Of a DNA stretch of 64,000 nucleotides, positions 48,016 to 58,873 are shown piece by piece. The first letter of the stretch is position 1. Every line of letters begins with the position of its first letter. Source of the stretch: Vibrio sp. 05-20-BW147 (GTDB lineage Bacteria; Pseudomonadota; Gammaproteobacteria; Enterobacterales; Vibrionaceae); assembly GCF_013369385.1 (NCBI RefSeq), contig NZ_SZTO01000005.1, positions 62,001-126,000 on the forward strand. Reading direction: 5' to 3'. The notes under the pieces were generated by a model. The model ran no database searches. It saw only the letters and a program-made list of their open reading frames with translations, and was not told where the DNA came from. The translations under genes and the position numbers were made by a program.

Positions 48016-48136
48016 TGAAATGATGGTTCAATTATATTGTCGAATCTTATCGATTTTTGTGAACTATGTATGCATTGAATATAAAAAATGAAACAGAGTT
48101 TTGATCTTCATATCATAAATATAAAAAAGCGTTTCA
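48016..48136. promoter_or_regulatory. Three KdgR-like operator boxes, sulfatase/DUF2264 divergent promoter
   Basis: TGAAATGATGGTTCA (48016-48030), TGAAACAGAGTTTTG (48089-48103) and TAAAAAAGCGTTTCA (48122-48136) share the TGAAA-N5-TTTCA layout of the boxes found elsewhere in the island. Confidence 0.6.
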
Positions 48137-48198
48137 ATAATTAGTGGTGATGAGTTCTAATTGCCACATTGATGAAATTATTGATAAGTGAGTAGCCC

Positions 48199-49920
48199 GT
48201 GGCCATCAGCCTCAATCAATTGGTGAAGCAGGATGTGAGATTTAGCTGTCGAGCAGAAACGCTGCAACTGTTGAATGAAATTGTGCAGCGTCAACTTCCG
48301 GTATTAACCGAGCAGAGTGGTGATCTTCCTACGCACAACAGTGCCGCGCATTACCCGACCGAAGTGGCGAAGCTAGAGCACCTTTGTCGGTTACTATGGG
48401 GCGCGGCTCCTGCAACGCATGAGCTCAACCAAGCGCATCACACCTTACGTCAGATGGTGGTGGCGGGTTGCGATCCAGATTCAGAACACTATTGGCAGCA
48501 GCCGAAAAACTACGATCAACGTGTGGTGGAAATGGCCTCCATTGCCGTTGCGCTGGTGGATGCAAAGGAATGCTATTGGCTGCCTCTTTCTTCACAAGAA
48601 AAGCAGCACTTGGTGAATTGGCTGCGTGCGGTGACGGATTTACAACTCCCTCCGAACAACTGGCGTTGGTTTCGTATTCTTATCCTCAGTGCCTTGCAGC
48701 AATTGGGCGAGCAGATTAACGAGCAAGTGCTGGCCGATGATCTCGCCTTTGTCGATGCGCTCTATCTCGATGATGGTTGGTATCAAGATGGCGAAGGCGG
48801 TGCGCTCGATTATTACAATCCGTTTGCTTTTCAACTTTATGCATTGGTGTATGTGCGTTGGCAGCAAGGCGAAGGTGATTTGTGCCAACGTTTGTTGGCG
48901 CGTGCGGTGGCGTTTTCCCATGGCTACCAGTATTGGTTTGGTGATGACGGACAGCCGCTATGCTATGGCCGCTCGCTCAACTACCGTTTTGCAGGCGCCG
49001 CGTTTTGGGCAGAGCTTGCCCGACACGATCACCCTGACATGGATATTGTGACCGCCAAAAACTACTGGATGCAAACCATGCGCTGGTGGGCAAAGCAACC
49101 GATTTGCGATCAACAAGCGCAATTGTTGCCCGGTTTTGCTTACCCGAATCTCTTAAGCAGTGAGTTTTACACCAGTTATGCATCACCGATGCTGGCGCTC
49201 AAAGCCTTTAATGCCCTCAATCTTGCGGAAGAGCACCCGTTTTGGCGTGCAACTGAACAGCCTTTGGCTAGTGAGCTGCCAGCGACTTGGATTGGTGAAC
49301 ACCATCAAATGGTGCGACGCCAAGGCTGTTATCTGCTGACCAACGCAGCTCCAGCCAATGAGCTGCGCCACTGTGAAGACAAATACAGCAAGTTCGCTTA
49401 TAGCTCGTTGCATGGCTTGTGTGTCGAATCAACCCGTTGGCTCGATCAAGGTTGGGCGGGTGACAACATCGTCGCATTTGCCCATCCGCAGACGGGGCAA
49501 TGGTTTAGCCGTAACCGCAACACTGACAGTTATCGAGATGGCGATGCCTTGGTCTCGCTGTGGCAACCATTTGAAGGTTGCGTGGTGAAAACACGTCAAC
49601 GGTTTTCGGATCAAGGTGAGTTGCGTAGCCACGAGATCACCACCGACATTGAACTGAATTTTGTCATGACGGGGCACGCGGTGGATTGCTGGTCGGCGTG
49701 GTTTAGCCATCAGGTGATTCAACCGGCGAAGGTGAGCTCAGAGCGATTGTTCAGTGAACTGATTTTATTACAAGGTGAAGGACAAACGCGCGTTTACCCA
49801 TGTGCGCCGAACACCAATTTGCTTTATCCCCACGCCAGCGTTCCTGCCATCACAGGGCGTATCGAACCCGGTACGCACCAGTATGTGATTGCGGTGAATG
49901 CAGGCAAATGGCCTCGCTAA
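48199..49920 (+). CDS. DUF2264-family protein, likely cytoplasmic glycoside hydrolase
   Basis: 573 residues from a GTG start. The N-terminal two-thirds is an alpha-helical region (about 1-390; DGWYQDGEGGALDYYNPFAF and FGDDGQPLCYGRSLNYRFAG are the conserved acidic/aromatic motifs), likely an (alpha/alpha)6 barrel. A beta-rich C-terminal part follows. Matches DUF2264. I recall members grouped with exo-beta-glucuronidase-type hydrolases but cannot confirm it here. No signal peptide. Its place among sulfatases and an importer suggests it trims imported uronate-containing oligosaccharides. Confidence 0.75.
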   Translation: MAISLNQLVKQDVRFSCRAETLQLLNEIVQRQLPVLTEQSGDLPTHNSAAHYPTEVAKLEHLCRLLWGAAPATHELNQAHHTLRQMVVAGCDPDSEHYWQQPKNYDQRVVEMASIAVALVDAKECYWLPLSSQEKQHLVNWLRAVTDLQLPPNNWRWFRILILSALQQLGEQINEQVLADDLAFVDALYLDDGWYQDGEGGALDYYNPFAFQLYALVYVRWQQGEGDLCQRLLARAVAFSHGYQYWFGDDGQPLCYGRSLNYRFAGAAFWAELARHDHPDMDIVTAKNYWMQTMRWWAKQPICDQQAQLLPGFAYPNLLSSEFYTSYASPMLALKAFNALNLAEEHPFWRATEQPLASELPATWIGEHHQMVRRQGCYLLTNAAPANELRHCEDKYSKFAYSSLHGLCVESTRWLDQGWAGDNIVAFAHPQTGQWFSRNRNTDSYRDGDALVSLWQPFEGCVVKTRQRFSDQGELRSHEITTDIELNFVMTGHAVDCWSAWFSHQVIQPAKVSSERLFSELILLQGEGQTRVYPCAPNTNLLYPHASVPAITGRIEPGTHQYVIAVNAGKWPR

Positions 49921-49987
49921 GCTGGAAGGTTTATGCGAAGCAGAAAAATTTTACCCATAATTTGTAAATCACATCAGGGAGTGACTG

Positions 49988-51907
49988 ATGAACTATAAGA
50001 ATAGCTTACCTCTACTTGGCAAAGTCGCAATCGCTGTGGCTGCGTCTATTTCTTTCTCAACTTGGGCTGATACCTACAATGAAGCCCCACAGTTAAAAGA
50101 GCTCGTTGCGGCTGGAAAATTACCGCCAGTGATCGAACGTTTACCGGAAAATCCGCTAGTGGTTGAACCGTTTGAATCGGTGGGGCAATACGGCGGCACG
50201 CTGAACTTGGTCGGTAAAGTGGTCGACAACGGTCACCGCGCGCGCACCATCGCTTACGACAACCTATTTAATTTCGATGTTTACTATTCAAAAGTGGTGC
50301 CAAACCTAGCCACTGGATTTACTTCCAATGAGGCAAATACCGAATACACCATTACTTTGCGCAAAGGGGTGAAATGGTCTGACGGCACGCCATTTACCGC
50401 AGAGGACATTGCGTTTTACATCAATGACATTGTGGGTGACCCAGAGCACGCAGGTAACCGTCCACTGGCTCTACCGACTCATGATGCCGCGAAAGCGGAA
50501 GTGCTAGACAAGCACACCGTGAAAATCACCTTGGCCAAACCAAATGGTTTGTTTATTCGCAGCTTGGCGACCGTGGATAGCGAAAGCTTTACCGCCTATC
50601 CAAAGCACTACTGTGAACAGTTCATTCCAAAGTTCAATCCGAAAGCGGCAGAAATGGCCAAAGCCGAAGGCTTTGATTCTTGGCGTCAGTACGCGTCGAC
50701 CAAATGTAATGCCCACTACTTCATCGAGCATTACAACAACGTTGATCGCCCTGTCTTGACAGCATGGAAAGTGAAAGTGGCACCGGGTCCAAACGCGAGT
50801 TTTGCCGAGTTTGAGCGTAACCCGTATTACTGGCAAGTCGATACCGAAGGTAACCAATTGCCTTACCTAGACAGCGTTCGCTGGCGTTACAGTGAAGACC
50901 AAGAAGAGATGGTGCTGCGTGCCGCTGCCGGTGAAGCGGACTTCCAACATCGTCACATTGGTCAGCCAAGTTACCGCCCAATGCTGATCGACAACGAGAA
51001 GAAGAGTGGTTACACCTATGAGTTCCGCCCAAACACACGAAGCACGGAACTGGCGATTGCGCTAAACCAAACGGTCAAAGATCCGGTGAAACGTGAACTG
51101 TTCCAAAGCAAAGATTTCCGTGTTGCGCTTTCTCATGCGATTGATCGTGAAGAGATCAGTGAAACCGTCTTCTCGGGTGCGGTTGGGCCACATCAAGCGG
51201 CACCGATTGAAATCTCGCCATTTTTCGATGAAGAGATGGCCACGCAGTACACGGAGTTTGATCTCGCAAAAGCCAATAAGTTGTTGGACTCGCTGGGCCT
51301 GACGCAACGCGACAAAGAAGGCTACCGTTTAATGAAAAATGGTGAACGTCTGCGCGTTGAAGCGGTATCGAAGACCAACGATAAAGGCGTGTTGGCCGAT
51401 TCACTGGAACTGGTGAAGAAGCAGTGGAAAGCGGTAGGTGTGTTCTTGGACATTCGCGTTCTGGAAATCAACCATGTCACCAACATTCGTTTAACCAACG
51501 ACTTCGACATGATCCCAATTGTCGGTGATGGTGGTGTGGGCATCATTGATGAAGCGCGTCACTACATGCCGTTTAGCCCAGAATCGACCTGGGGTTTAGG
51601 CTACTACTTGTGGGCTTCAGAGCCGGGCAATGAATTTGCTGTAGAGCCACCTGCGCATGTGAAGAAGCAGTTGGAGCTGTGGAACAAGATTCAAAATACT
51701 TCTTCGCAAGAAGCGCAGTTTAAGTATATGGACGAGATCCTCGACATCGCGAAAGAGCACTTCTACGTGATTGGTACAGTAGAAGCGCTGCCGGTAGGCG
51801 TGGTGGTGAACAACAAGCTGCAGAACGTGCCAGAAAACATGCCTCAGTCTTGGACTTTCCCAACCCCTGGGCCAATGCGCATGAGTCAGCTTTGGAAACA
51901 GCAGTAA
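49988..51907 (+). CDS. ABC transporter substrate-binding protein, family 5
   Basis: 639 residues with a signal peptide (hydrophobic to about residue 27, cleavage after TWA). The peptide/oligosaccharide-binding family 5 pattern is visible (YTITLRKGVKWSDGTPFTAE, then FRVALSHAIDREEI). Family members bind peptides, but a large subset binds plant or host oligosaccharides. It follows the DUF2264 gene by 67 bp on the same strand and is closed by a terminator at 51939-51963. Its permeases lie 940 bp downstream. Ligand is inferred to be a sulfated oligosaccharide. Confidence 0.88.
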   Translation: MNYKNSLPLLGKVAIAVAASISFSTWADTYNEAPQLKELVAAGKLPPVIERLPENPLVVEPFESVGQYGGTLNLVGKVVDNGHRARTIAYDNLFNFDVYYSKVVPNLATGFTSNEANTEYTITLRKGVKWSDGTPFTAEDIAFYINDIVGDPEHAGNRPLALPTHDAAKAEVLDKHTVKITLAKPNGLFIRSLATVDSESFTAYPKHYCEQFIPKFNPKAAEMAKAEGFDSWRQYASTKCNAHYFIEHYNNVDRPVLTAWKVKVAPGPNASFAEFERNPYYWQVDTEGNQLPYLDSVRWRYSEDQEEMVLRAAAGEADFQHRHIGQPSYRPMLIDNEKKSGYTYEFRPNTRSTELAIALNQTVKDPVKRELFQSKDFRVALSHAIDREEISETVFSGAVGPHQAAPIEISPFFDEEMATQYTEFDLAKANKLLDSLGLTQRDKEGYRLMKNGERLRVEAVSKTNDKGVLADSLELVKKQWKAVGVFLDIRVLEINHVTNIRLTNDFDMIPIVGDGGVGIIDEARHYMPFSPESTWGLGYYLWASEPGNEFAVEPPAHVKKQLELWNKIQNTSSQEAQFKYMDEILDIAKEHFYVIGTVEALPVGVVVNNKLQNVPENMPQSWTFPTPGPMRMSQLWKQQ

Positions 51908-51938
51908 TCCACGGCGAGTTTCTATAACGCAATATTGT

Positions 51939-51975
51939 CAGGCCCAGCGCTCAATGCTGGGCCTTATTTTATTTC
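51939..51975 (+). terminator. Terminator after the substrate-binding protein gene
   Basis: AGGCCCAGC (51939-51947) with GCTGGGCCT (51955-51963) followed by TATTTTATTT. It separates the binding-protein transcript from the permease operon. Confidence 0.85.
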
Positions 51976-52467
51976 TCTAAATAAGGCATCAATGGGAAAT
52001 ATAAGGCTAAACTTGCAAGATAGTTCGCGTTAATTTTATTTAACCACCTGAATTTTAATTGTTTCTAGCCAAGAGTAACAACGGCTTCTAGGTAACTTGG
52101 TGAGGGCGAACTCGTCATCGGATTCGTTATTTCCCTTCGTTGTGATCGTTTTTAAGTCATTTCGTCACTGGGCCGAGATGGAGCTGAATATTTGTCGAAT
52201 GATTGCGCACATCACGATGCGAAATAGGACGATAAAACAAGCAGATATTTACGACACCTTCAGGGCCGCGCAACGCCTTCTAGGCCTCTTTACTGGTCAA
52301 ATTGATCCACGCTCGATTGACTCACTTCCTCCTGCTGGAGAGCGTTGCCGAGGCTCGCTCTTTTCATCGACTTTGGCACTAAGGCCTTTTTCGAAAAGGT
52401 CTGAGCGTATGTTCGATTTGTGACGAATTAGAGTCATTTGACTAACACGTTACTGCATCGTTTACCC

Positions 52468-52576
52468 CCATTTGATTTTTTTCACCCATTGGTGGCGGTC
52501 TTCTTCAGTTTTTTCCAGCGATACGCTAAGCAATTTGCGGGCAAATGGCGTGGCAACTTTAATTATCTGTAAGGTG
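52468..52576 (-). pseudogene. Orphan C-terminal coding remnant in the binding-protein/permease gap
   Basis: On the minus strand an open stretch of about 35 codons without a start ends at a TAA. It reads as a charged protein C-terminus (ATPFARKLLSVSLEKTEEDR, then HQWVKKIKWG). Vibrio-like codons inside otherwise AT-rich sequence suggest the tail of a deleted gene. The remaining 51976-52660 interval has no gene I can support; a 108-codon ORF at 52097 is not protein-like. Confidence 0.3.
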
Positions 52577-52665
52577 AATGGTTAATTAAAAGTAAATTTG
52601 CAATGCGAATAATTTGGCTTCGATCACGCTTCAACGCTTTGGTGATGATCTTGTTATCATAAAAC

Positions 52666-52680
52666 TGAAAAAGCGTTTTA
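52666..52680 (+). promoter_or_regulatory. KdgR-like operator box upstream of the ABC permease operon
   Basis: TGAAAAAGCGTTTTA has the same TGAAA-N5-TTTYR layout and terminal spacer G as the other island boxes. It lies 168 bp before the first permease ATG. Confidence 0.55.
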
Positions 52681-52847
52681 AAAATAACTAACGATGCGTT
52701 CTAATAAAAATGAATATAGGGTTGAGTTATTAAATTGGTTGCACTTAAGCAGTTTTGGTAACCAATTTTCTTCACTTAACAATGAAGGTTTCGACCTTCA
52801 TCAACCATTGTAAATATTCCGAATAGGATTGGGATTAAGGAACAACA

Positions 52848-53855
52848 ATGAGCAGTTTTTTTCTGTTTATAGGTAAGCGTTTGATGTCGATACTGGTGAC
52901 ATTATTTGCCGTATCTATCGTTATTTTTGCGGTGATCGATTTGCCGCCGGGGGATTTTGCTTCGTCCAAAATCGCGGAGTTACAGTCAATGGGCCAAACC
53001 GTCGACCCACAAATGATTTATACCCTGCGTGAAATGTATGGTTTGGATAAACCACTGCTTGAACGTTATTTCGACTGGGTTGGCGGCTTACTGACGGGGG
53101 ATTTAGGCATCTCTCTCACCAACAATCAACCTGTGTGGGAAACCATTGAACCACGCATTTGGCCAACGGTCGCTCTTGCCGCAGCGGTGTTCCTCTTCCA
53201 GTTCTTGATTGCCATTCCTATCGGTATGTATTCCGCGCTACGCCAATACTCTTGGGGTGACTATGTGGCGACGATTTTTGGTTTTATCGGCATGGCGACG
53301 CCCAACTTTGTGATTGCGATTCTGGCGCTGCTGATCGGTTACTACAGCTTTGATACGGTGGTTTCAGGACTCTACTCCGAAGAGTTTCTAGATCAGCCGA
53401 TGTCGTGGGCCAAATTCCTCGATGCGGCATCTCGCAGCTGGATTTATATCTTGGTAGTGGGCACGGCGGGCCTTGCAGGCATCATCCGTATCATGCGCGC
53501 CAACTTGCTCGATGAGCTGAAAAAGCCTTATGTGAAAACCGCGCGAGCGAAAGGGCAAACCGAAGCCAAATTGATCATGAAGTACCCAGTGCGCATCGCC
53601 ATTTTGCCGATTGTTTCCACCATTGGTTGGATGCTGCCAGCCCTGCTAGGTGCGGACATCATCGTCAGCCAAGTCATGAACATTCCCACTTTAGGTCCAC
53701 TGATGCTTTCCGCATTGCGGGCTCAAGATATGTATGTCGCGGGGGATGTCCTGCTCATCATGTCCATTCTCACCATTATTGGTACCTTGATTTCAGACCT
53801 ATTGCTCTACTGGGTTGATCCCCGTGTGCGTGTTGGTGTAGCGAAGGAGTTTTAG
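52848..53855 (+). CDS. ABC transporter permease (DppB/OppB type)
   Basis: 335 residues, six membrane helices. An N-terminal helix (about 8-32) is followed by the large loop typical of OppB-type permeases. The EAA loop that contacts the ATPase reads YVKTARAKGQTEAKLIMKYP. Its stop is 2 bp before the next permease gene. Together with that permease it forms the membrane channel of the family-5 importer. Confidence 0.9.
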   Translation: MSSFFLFIGKRLMSILVTLFAVSIVIFAVIDLPPGDFASSKIAELQSMGQTVDPQMIYTLREMYGLDKPLLERYFDWVGGLLTGDLGISLTNNQPVWETIEPRIWPTVALAAAVFLFQFLIAIPIGMYSALRQYSWGDYVATIFGFIGMATPNFVIAILALLIGYYSFDTVVSGLYSEEFLDQPMSWAKFLDAASRSWIYILVVGTAGLAGIIRIMRANLLDELKKPYVKTARAKGQTEAKLIMKYPVRIAILPIVSTIGWMLPALLGADIIVSQVMNIPTLGPLMLSALRAQDMYVAGDVLLIMSILTIIGTLISDLLLYWVDPRVRVGVAKEF

Positions 53856-53857
53856 TC

Positions 53858-55018
53858 ATGACGACACAAGCAATTCATCTATTTAATCGACTGTTTGGTC
53901 GCAAAAAAGCCACGCTTGATTTAGCCACCGCGACCCAATGGCAGCTCATCGGACTCAAAATGCGTCAGCATAAACTGGCGTGGTACAGCATGTGGTTCCT
54001 CGTGTGGGTTTACTTTATTGCCATTTTTGCTGAGTTTTTTGCTCCGTTTGATCCCAGTGATAACTGGCGCCGTTACACCTATGCGCCACCACAAGCGGTG
54101 AGCTTGATTGAATCCACGGAGGATGGATGGCGTTGGGCGCCACACCTTGAGTTTTATAACAGCAAAACCGATCCACGCACGTTAAAACGTCACTACACCC
54201 TAAATGAGAACAAAAAAGTGTATTTCTCCTTTTTCGGTGAGACTGAGCGTTACTACTTGCTGGGCTTTATCCCAATGAATCGCAAGTTTGTGGTGCCACA
54301 TGATCCGAAGCAGCCATTTTTTGTGCTCGGCTCTGACCGAATGGGGCGCGATATGTTGTCTCGCCTGATTTATGGGGCGCGCATTTCTCTCTCGGTCGGT
54401 TTGATGGGGGTATTCACCACCTTTGTGCTCGGCATTGTCATTGGCGGTGTCTCTGGTTATTTCGGAGGGGCGATCGATAACTTCATTCAGCGCAGTATCG
54501 AGTTTATGAAGTCCATTCCAACCTTGCCTTTGTGGATGGCCCTTTCTGCCTCATTGCCAGCGGAATGGAGTTCTCTCACCAAGTATTTCTTGATCACCAT
54601 TATTTTAGGTTTGGTTTCTTGGCCGGACATGGCGCGAGTGGTGCGCAGCCGCTTTATGTCATTGCGCAGCGAAGAGTACGTCGCGGCTGCGTGGCTCGAT
54701 GGCAACACGCCGTTTGAAATCATCCGCCGTTACATGGTGCCGAACTTCCTGAGCCACATTATTGCGGTGGTGACGCTGGCGATTCCAGCGATGATTCTGG
54801 GTGAAACCGCACTGAGCTTCCTCGGTCTTGGTTTACAAGCGCCGATGGTGAGTTGGGGCGTACTGCTGCAAGAAGCGCAAAACATTCGCGCATTGGCAGA
54901 AGCGGCTTGGCTGTTGATTCCCGCCGCGGCGGTGATTGTGGTGATTTTGGCAATGAACTTTGTGGGCGATGGTTTACGTGATGCTTGTGACCCATACCAC
55001 GATCAGGGAGCGAAATAA
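53858..55018 (+). CDS. ABC transporter permease (DppC/OppC type) with long N-terminal insertion
   Basis: 386 residues, longer than the usual 280-300. A first helix near 43-65 is followed by a periplasmic insertion of about 90 residues with many aromatic and charged residues (for example RYTYAPPQAVSLI), then SDRMGRDMLSRLIYGARISL and five further helices. The EAA loop reads YVAAAWLDGNTPFEIIRRYM. The insertion resembles YejE-type permeases. Partner of the preceding permease. Confidence 0.9.
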   Translation: MTTQAIHLFNRLFGRKKATLDLATATQWQLIGLKMRQHKLAWYSMWFLVWVYFIAIFAEFFAPFDPSDNWRRYTYAPPQAVSLIESTEDGWRWAPHLEFYNSKTDPRTLKRHYTLNENKKVYFSFFGETERYYLLGFIPMNRKFVVPHDPKQPFFVLGSDRMGRDMLSRLIYGARISLSVGLMGVFTTFVLGIVIGGVSGYFGGAIDNFIQRSIEFMKSIPTLPLWMALSASLPAEWSSLTKYFLITIILGLVSWPDMARVVRSRFMSLRSEEYVAAAWLDGNTPFEIIRRYMVPNFLSHIIAVVTLAIPAMILGETALSFLGLGLQAPMVSWGVLLQEAQNIRALAEAAWLLIPAAAVIVVILAMNFVGDGLRDACDPYHDQGAK

Positions 55019-55020
55019 TA

Positions 55021-56724
55021 ATGAAACAACGCATTCTTCAAGTAAAAGATCTCAACGTAAGCTTCCCGACCAGTACGGAACATTTTCACGCGGTTAAAGG
55101 GGTCAGTTTTGACCTCTATCGCGGCGAAACATTGTCGGTCATTGGTGAGTCAGGTTCTGGCAAATCGGTGACGTCGTCCGCCATCATGCAGCTGTTGGAC
55201 AAACCGGGGCGTATTGATTCGGGTGAAATCCTTTACCATAACGAGCAAGGGCAGATCATCGACATCGCGCAAATGGATCCGCGCAGTAAAGAGATGCGCT
55301 ACATGCGCTGCTTCAACATCTCCTTGGTATCGCAAGAACCGATGGCGGCGCTCAGCCCAGTGCATACTGTGGGCGACCAAATTAAAGAAGTGCTCTGCTT
55401 GGTTGAGCCGAACATCACCAAAGCGCAAGCACATTCACGCACGTTGGAGCTGCTGACTCAAGTGCAAATGCCAGAGCCGGAAAGTTTGATCAACAAATAC
55501 TCGTTTGAACTCTCTGGGGGGCAGCGTCAACGTGTGGTGATTGCCATGGCGATTGCCTCTAATCCAGATATCTTGATTGCCGATGAGCCAACCACGGCGC
55601 TGGATGTGACCACGCAGGCGGAGATTCTCGACCTGTTTGCCGCGCTACAACAGCAATTTGGCATGGCGATTTTGTTCATTACCCACGACTTGGGTGTCGT
55701 GGCACAGATTTCCGATCGCGTCGCGGTGATGGAAAAAGGGATATTGGTCGAATGTGGCGAGGTACGGCAGATTTTTGAGAACCCTCAACACCCCTACACG
55801 TGTAAGTTAATGGAAGCAACGCGCGCTTTGGAAAAACCGTCCAAAGTGAAAGTGCCGTTTGCGCTGGATGTCAACAATCCGCCTCGTCCGATTCTAGATT
55901 TGAATGGCGTGAGTAAGATTTTTGAAAAACCGGCAAAAATGTTCCAGAAAAAGCGGTTTATGACGGCGGTCGATAACGCCTGCTTAACCCTTTACCCTGG
56001 GGAATCTTTAGGCATCGTGGGCGAATCGGGTTCCGGCAAAAGTACCTTGGGTCGTGCGATTTTGGGCATGTCACCTGCGAGTAAGGGCTCGATTCAATAC
56101 GTAGACGAAGTGTCTGGACGCGAAATTGAACTGTCTAACTACAAGCGTCAGAAACGCGATCCTTTGTTTGCCGATCTGCGTTTAATTTTCCAAGACCCAT
56201 GGTCGTCGTTGAACCCGCGCATGACAGTGTTTGACATCATTGAAGAGCCACTACTTAAGCTACGCACGGAAATGAACAAAACACAGCGTGAAGAAAGAGT
56301 GCGCAACATCATGAAATGGGTAGGGCTTCCGCCAGAATTCTCCAGTCGCTACCCGCATGCTTTCTCAGGCGGTCAGCGTCAGCGTATCGTGATTGCACGC
56401 GCTTTGGTCACCATTCCTAAAGTGGTGATTGCCGATGAAGCGACCGCAGCACTCGATGTGTCGCTGCGTTCTCAGGTGTTGGATCTGCTGATTGAATTCC
56501 AAAATACCTATGGCACGGCGTTTATCCTCATCACTCACGACATCGCAACCGTGAAATATTTCTGTGACCGCGTGTTGGTGCTGCAACATGGTCATATTGT
56601 TGAGCAGGGAAGCGTTGAGCAGGTCATTTTCAACCCGCAGCAAGCCTACACCAAGCAGCTCATTGCCGCGGTGCCAGTTGCAGAGCTCCCACCGGAGGAA
56701 GCAGCGGCAAAAAAGATTGCATAG
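55021..56724 (+). CDS. ABC transporter ATP-binding protein, two fused nucleotide-binding domains
   Basis: 567 residues with two complete ATPase domains. Domain 1 (about 5-270): Walker [11 protein letters not shown], signature [14 protein letters not shown], Walker [10 protein letters not shown]. Domain 2 (about 285-550): Walker [12 protein letters not shown], signature [14 protein letters not shown], Walker [10 protein letters not shown]. Each has the C-terminal extension of Opp/Dpp ATPases. Energises the family-5 importer. It starts 2 bp after the permease stop. The second Walker B has Ala in place of Pro, a harmless variant. Confidence 0.92.
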   Translation: MKQRILQVKDLNVSFPTSTEHFHAVKGVSFDLYRGETLSVIGESGSGKSVTSSAIMQLLDKPGRIDSGEILYHNEQGQIIDIAQMDPRSKEMRYMRCFNISLVSQEPMAALSPVHTVGDQIKEVLCLVEPNITKAQAHSRTLELLTQVQMPEPESLINKYSFELSGGQRQRVVIAMAIASNPDILIADEPTTALDVTTQAEILDLFAALQQQFGMAILFITHDLGVVAQISDRVAVMEKGILVECGEVRQIFENPQHPYTCKLMEATRALEKPSKVKVPFALDVNNPPRPILDLNGVSKIFEKPAKMFQKKRFMTAVDNACLTLYPGESLGIVGESGSGKSTLGRAILGMSPASKGSIQYVDEVSGREIELSNYKRQKRDPLFADLRLIFQDPWSSLNPRMTVFDIIEEPLLKLRTEMNKTQREERVRNIMKWVGLPPEFSSRYPHAFSGGQRQRIVIARALVTIPKVVIADEATAALDVSLRSQVLDLLIEFQNTYGTAFILITHDIATVKYFCDRVLVLQHGHIVEQGSVEQVIFNPQQAYTKQLIAAVPVAELPPEEAAAKKIA

Positions 56725-56757
56725 CTCCTTGTTAATCATGGGGTGACACCTACAAAC

Positions 56758-56787
56758 AGCCTCCTGTCACCCAGGAGGCTTTTTTTG
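56758..56787 (+). terminator. Terminator of the ABC permease/ATPase operon
   Basis: AGCCTCCTG (56758-56766) pairs with CAGGAGGCT (56772-56780), followed by seven T. Confidence 0.9.
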
Positions 56788-56815
56788 TCTAAGCAAAACG
56801 AAAAGGACCTAAATC

Positions 56816-58765
56816 ATGGGGAAGAATACCTCGATCATTCAGCGCATTCAGTGGCTGGTTGTGTTGTTGACTCTGGTTTTGATTTCACTTTCTGGCTTGT
56901 CGATTTGGCAGGGCCAACAGCTCATCCATCAATTAGATCACATTTCTGACAACACCATGCGACAGATGCAAACGCAAGCGGAGGCACTCAGTGTCGTGAG
57001 TAATGTGGAGAACCGTATTCTCTCAGTGCCAACGGCTCAGAGTGATCAGCTGGATAGGCTTGCCGCGGAGATCGAGCAAGAGATGTCCTGGTTGCGGCAA
57101 AGCGGTTTTGTCCAATCGCTCAATGCCAATACAGACGAGCTGAACAGCCAAACAGCAGGCTTACTTGAGCTGGCGCAATTGGGCACCAGTTTGCGAGTGC
57201 AGTTGGAGAAAAAACGTCAGGTGAATCAACTCACTGTGACCAAGGTGAAGCGAAAAATTTACGCATTGGCCGTCAGCTCTGATGATATGAACACCACGAT
57301 GTTGGCGGACAGTTTGAGTAGCGAAATAGATGGGTTGGACTTTAATACCAATCGAGCACTCACCAGTCATCAACCGACAGAGATTGAAAAACTGCAAGAA
57401 AAGAATCGCGCTTTGGCGGTATCGATTCGAGCCAAAAGCGAACAACTGAAAGCCCGCAGTCGTCAATACGGCCAAAGTGACCTGGAGCGAGTTGAGAAAG
57501 TGTTAGTGGATGCATTTGAGCCATCCGGTGTGGTACACGAACACCTCACTGTTATTAAAAATCAGCAACTCGTTCAGCAACAAGCACAGCAGCTAGCGAT
57601 GCGCTTAGCCCATTTGGGGGAGACACTGGAAATCGTGAATCGACAGTTACTGGAAGAAGTGGCGTTCATGGTTGAAGCCACACAAGCGGATCAATCCCGC
57701 TATCACATGCAGCTTGTCGGCTTTGTGCTGATTGTTGGTGGCGTCAGCGCCGTGATGGCAGTGAATGTATCAAACACACTCAAACGTAGCCTGCGGTTAC
57801 TGATTGGTACGATTCAGCGGATGGCGGAGAGTGATCTGACCCAATCGGTGCCCAACTCATTGCCTGCTGAGTTTGGCCGATTAGCCCGCCATTTAGAGCA
57901 GTTGCGTCAGTCTCAGCTGGCGATGATTGACACCCTGACCCACAGTTCGACGAAATTAAACCAAGTCATCCAACAGAATGGCCAGCGAACTTCAGGCCTA
58001 ACTCAGGCGTTGCAACAGCAAGCCGAGCGAACAGCGAGCGTCGTTCATCACACACATCAACTCACGCAGTTTATTGGCGATATTGATGATGAAAGTGAAT
58101 CCGGAGCACGTCAGGCGACACTAGCAAGCCAAGAAGCGTATAACGGTTCTTTGAACGTCAATGAAAATATTGAGCGTCATTTGGCGTTAGAACACAAACT
58201 GCAATTGGCGGTAGAGACCATGCATCGTCTAAAGCAGAGTGCCGCACAGATAAATTTAGCGATGAAATTTATTGATGAAGTCGCCCAGCAAACCAACTTG
58301 TTGGCGTTAAACGCGGCAATTGAATCCGCGAGGGCAGGCGCGCATGGGCGTGGGTTTGCGGTGGTGTCCGATGAAGTGAGAACCTTAGCCGAGCGCACCT
58401 CTGGCTCGGTGGTGGAAGTGCGAGATATTATCGATGTGCTTCATCATGACGTAGACACCGCGGTGGTGCAGATAGAACATTGTAATCGAGAGATGCAGGA
58501 TTCGATGAACAGTGCCAAACAGGCCGTTGAATCGGTCAACCGTGTGAAAACGTGCCTAGATCTGAGCAGTCAAACTGCGCAATCCATCTCAGCAGCAACG
58601 AAGCAGCAGCGCAGCCTCACGCGGCAAATCGCGGCGAAAATTGCCGAAATTCAAAGCGATTCACAGACCAACTTAGACCAAATTAGCCATTTGGTCACCG
58701 CAGGAAACGAGTTGCAAACCATGGCTGCTCAGCAGCAAAAATTGGTCGCTCAATACGTTGTGTGA
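56816..58765 (+). CDS. Methyl-accepting chemotaxis protein
   Basis: 649 residues. Helix 1 at about 10-33, a periplasmic helical sensing domain of about 260 residues, helix 2 near 300-322, HAMP (about 323-375), and a signalling domain with the conserved tip ([20 protein letters not shown], then [20 protein letters not shown]). A membrane chemoreceptor. Its place between the importer and the porin suggests it guides cells toward the same substrate, possibly through the binding protein. No CheB/CheR pentapeptide tail is seen at the C-terminus. Confidence 0.9.
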   Translation: MGKNTSIIQRIQWLVVLLTLVLISLSGLSIWQGQQLIHQLDHISDNTMRQMQTQAEALSVVSNVENRILSVPTAQSDQLDRLAAEIEQEMSWLRQSGFVQSLNANTDELNSQTAGLLELAQLGTSLRVQLEKKRQVNQLTVTKVKRKIYALAVSSDDMNTTMLADSLSSEIDGLDFNTNRALTSHQPTEIEKLQEKNRALAVSIRAKSEQLKARSRQYGQSDLERVEKVLVDAFEPSGVVHEHLTVIKNQQLVQQQAQQLAMRLAHLGETLEIVNRQLLEEVAFMVEATQADQSRYHMQLVGFVLIVGGVSAVMAVNVSNTLKRSLRLLIGTIQRMAESDLTQSVPNSLPAEFGRLARHLEQLRQSQLAMIDTLTHSSTKLNQVIQQNGQRTSGLTQALQQQAERTASVVHHTHQLTQFIGDIDDESESGARQATLASQEAYNGSLNVNENIERHLALEHKLQLAVETMHRLKQSAAQINLAMKFIDEVAQQTNLLALNAAIESARAGAHGRGFAVVSDEVRTLAERTSGSVVEVRDIIDVLHHDVDTAVVQIEHCNREMQDSMNSAKQAVESVNRVKTCLDLSSQTAQSISAATKQQRSLTRQIAAKIAEIQSDSQTNLDQISHLVTAGNELQTMAAQQQKLVAQYVV

Positions 58766-58829
58766 AAAGGCTTAACGGCAAGCTAAGCTTCATCTCCTTG
58801 TTACTTCAAATAGCACAATAGCAAAATAT

Positions 58830-58860
58830 CAAAGGGGCGCAATCTTGCCCCTTTGTTGTT
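58830..58860. terminator. Hairpin between the chemoreceptor and the HPP remnant
   Basis: CAAAGGGGC (58830-58838) with GCCCCTTTG (58847-58855) and TTGTT following on the plus strand. Confidence 0.6.
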
Positions 58861-58873
58861 ACTTTCTCGTCGA

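Noticed and set aside
52097-52423. 108-codon ORF in the binding-protein/permease gap
   Set aside because: No ribosome site and no protein-like pattern; it lies in a decayed interval.
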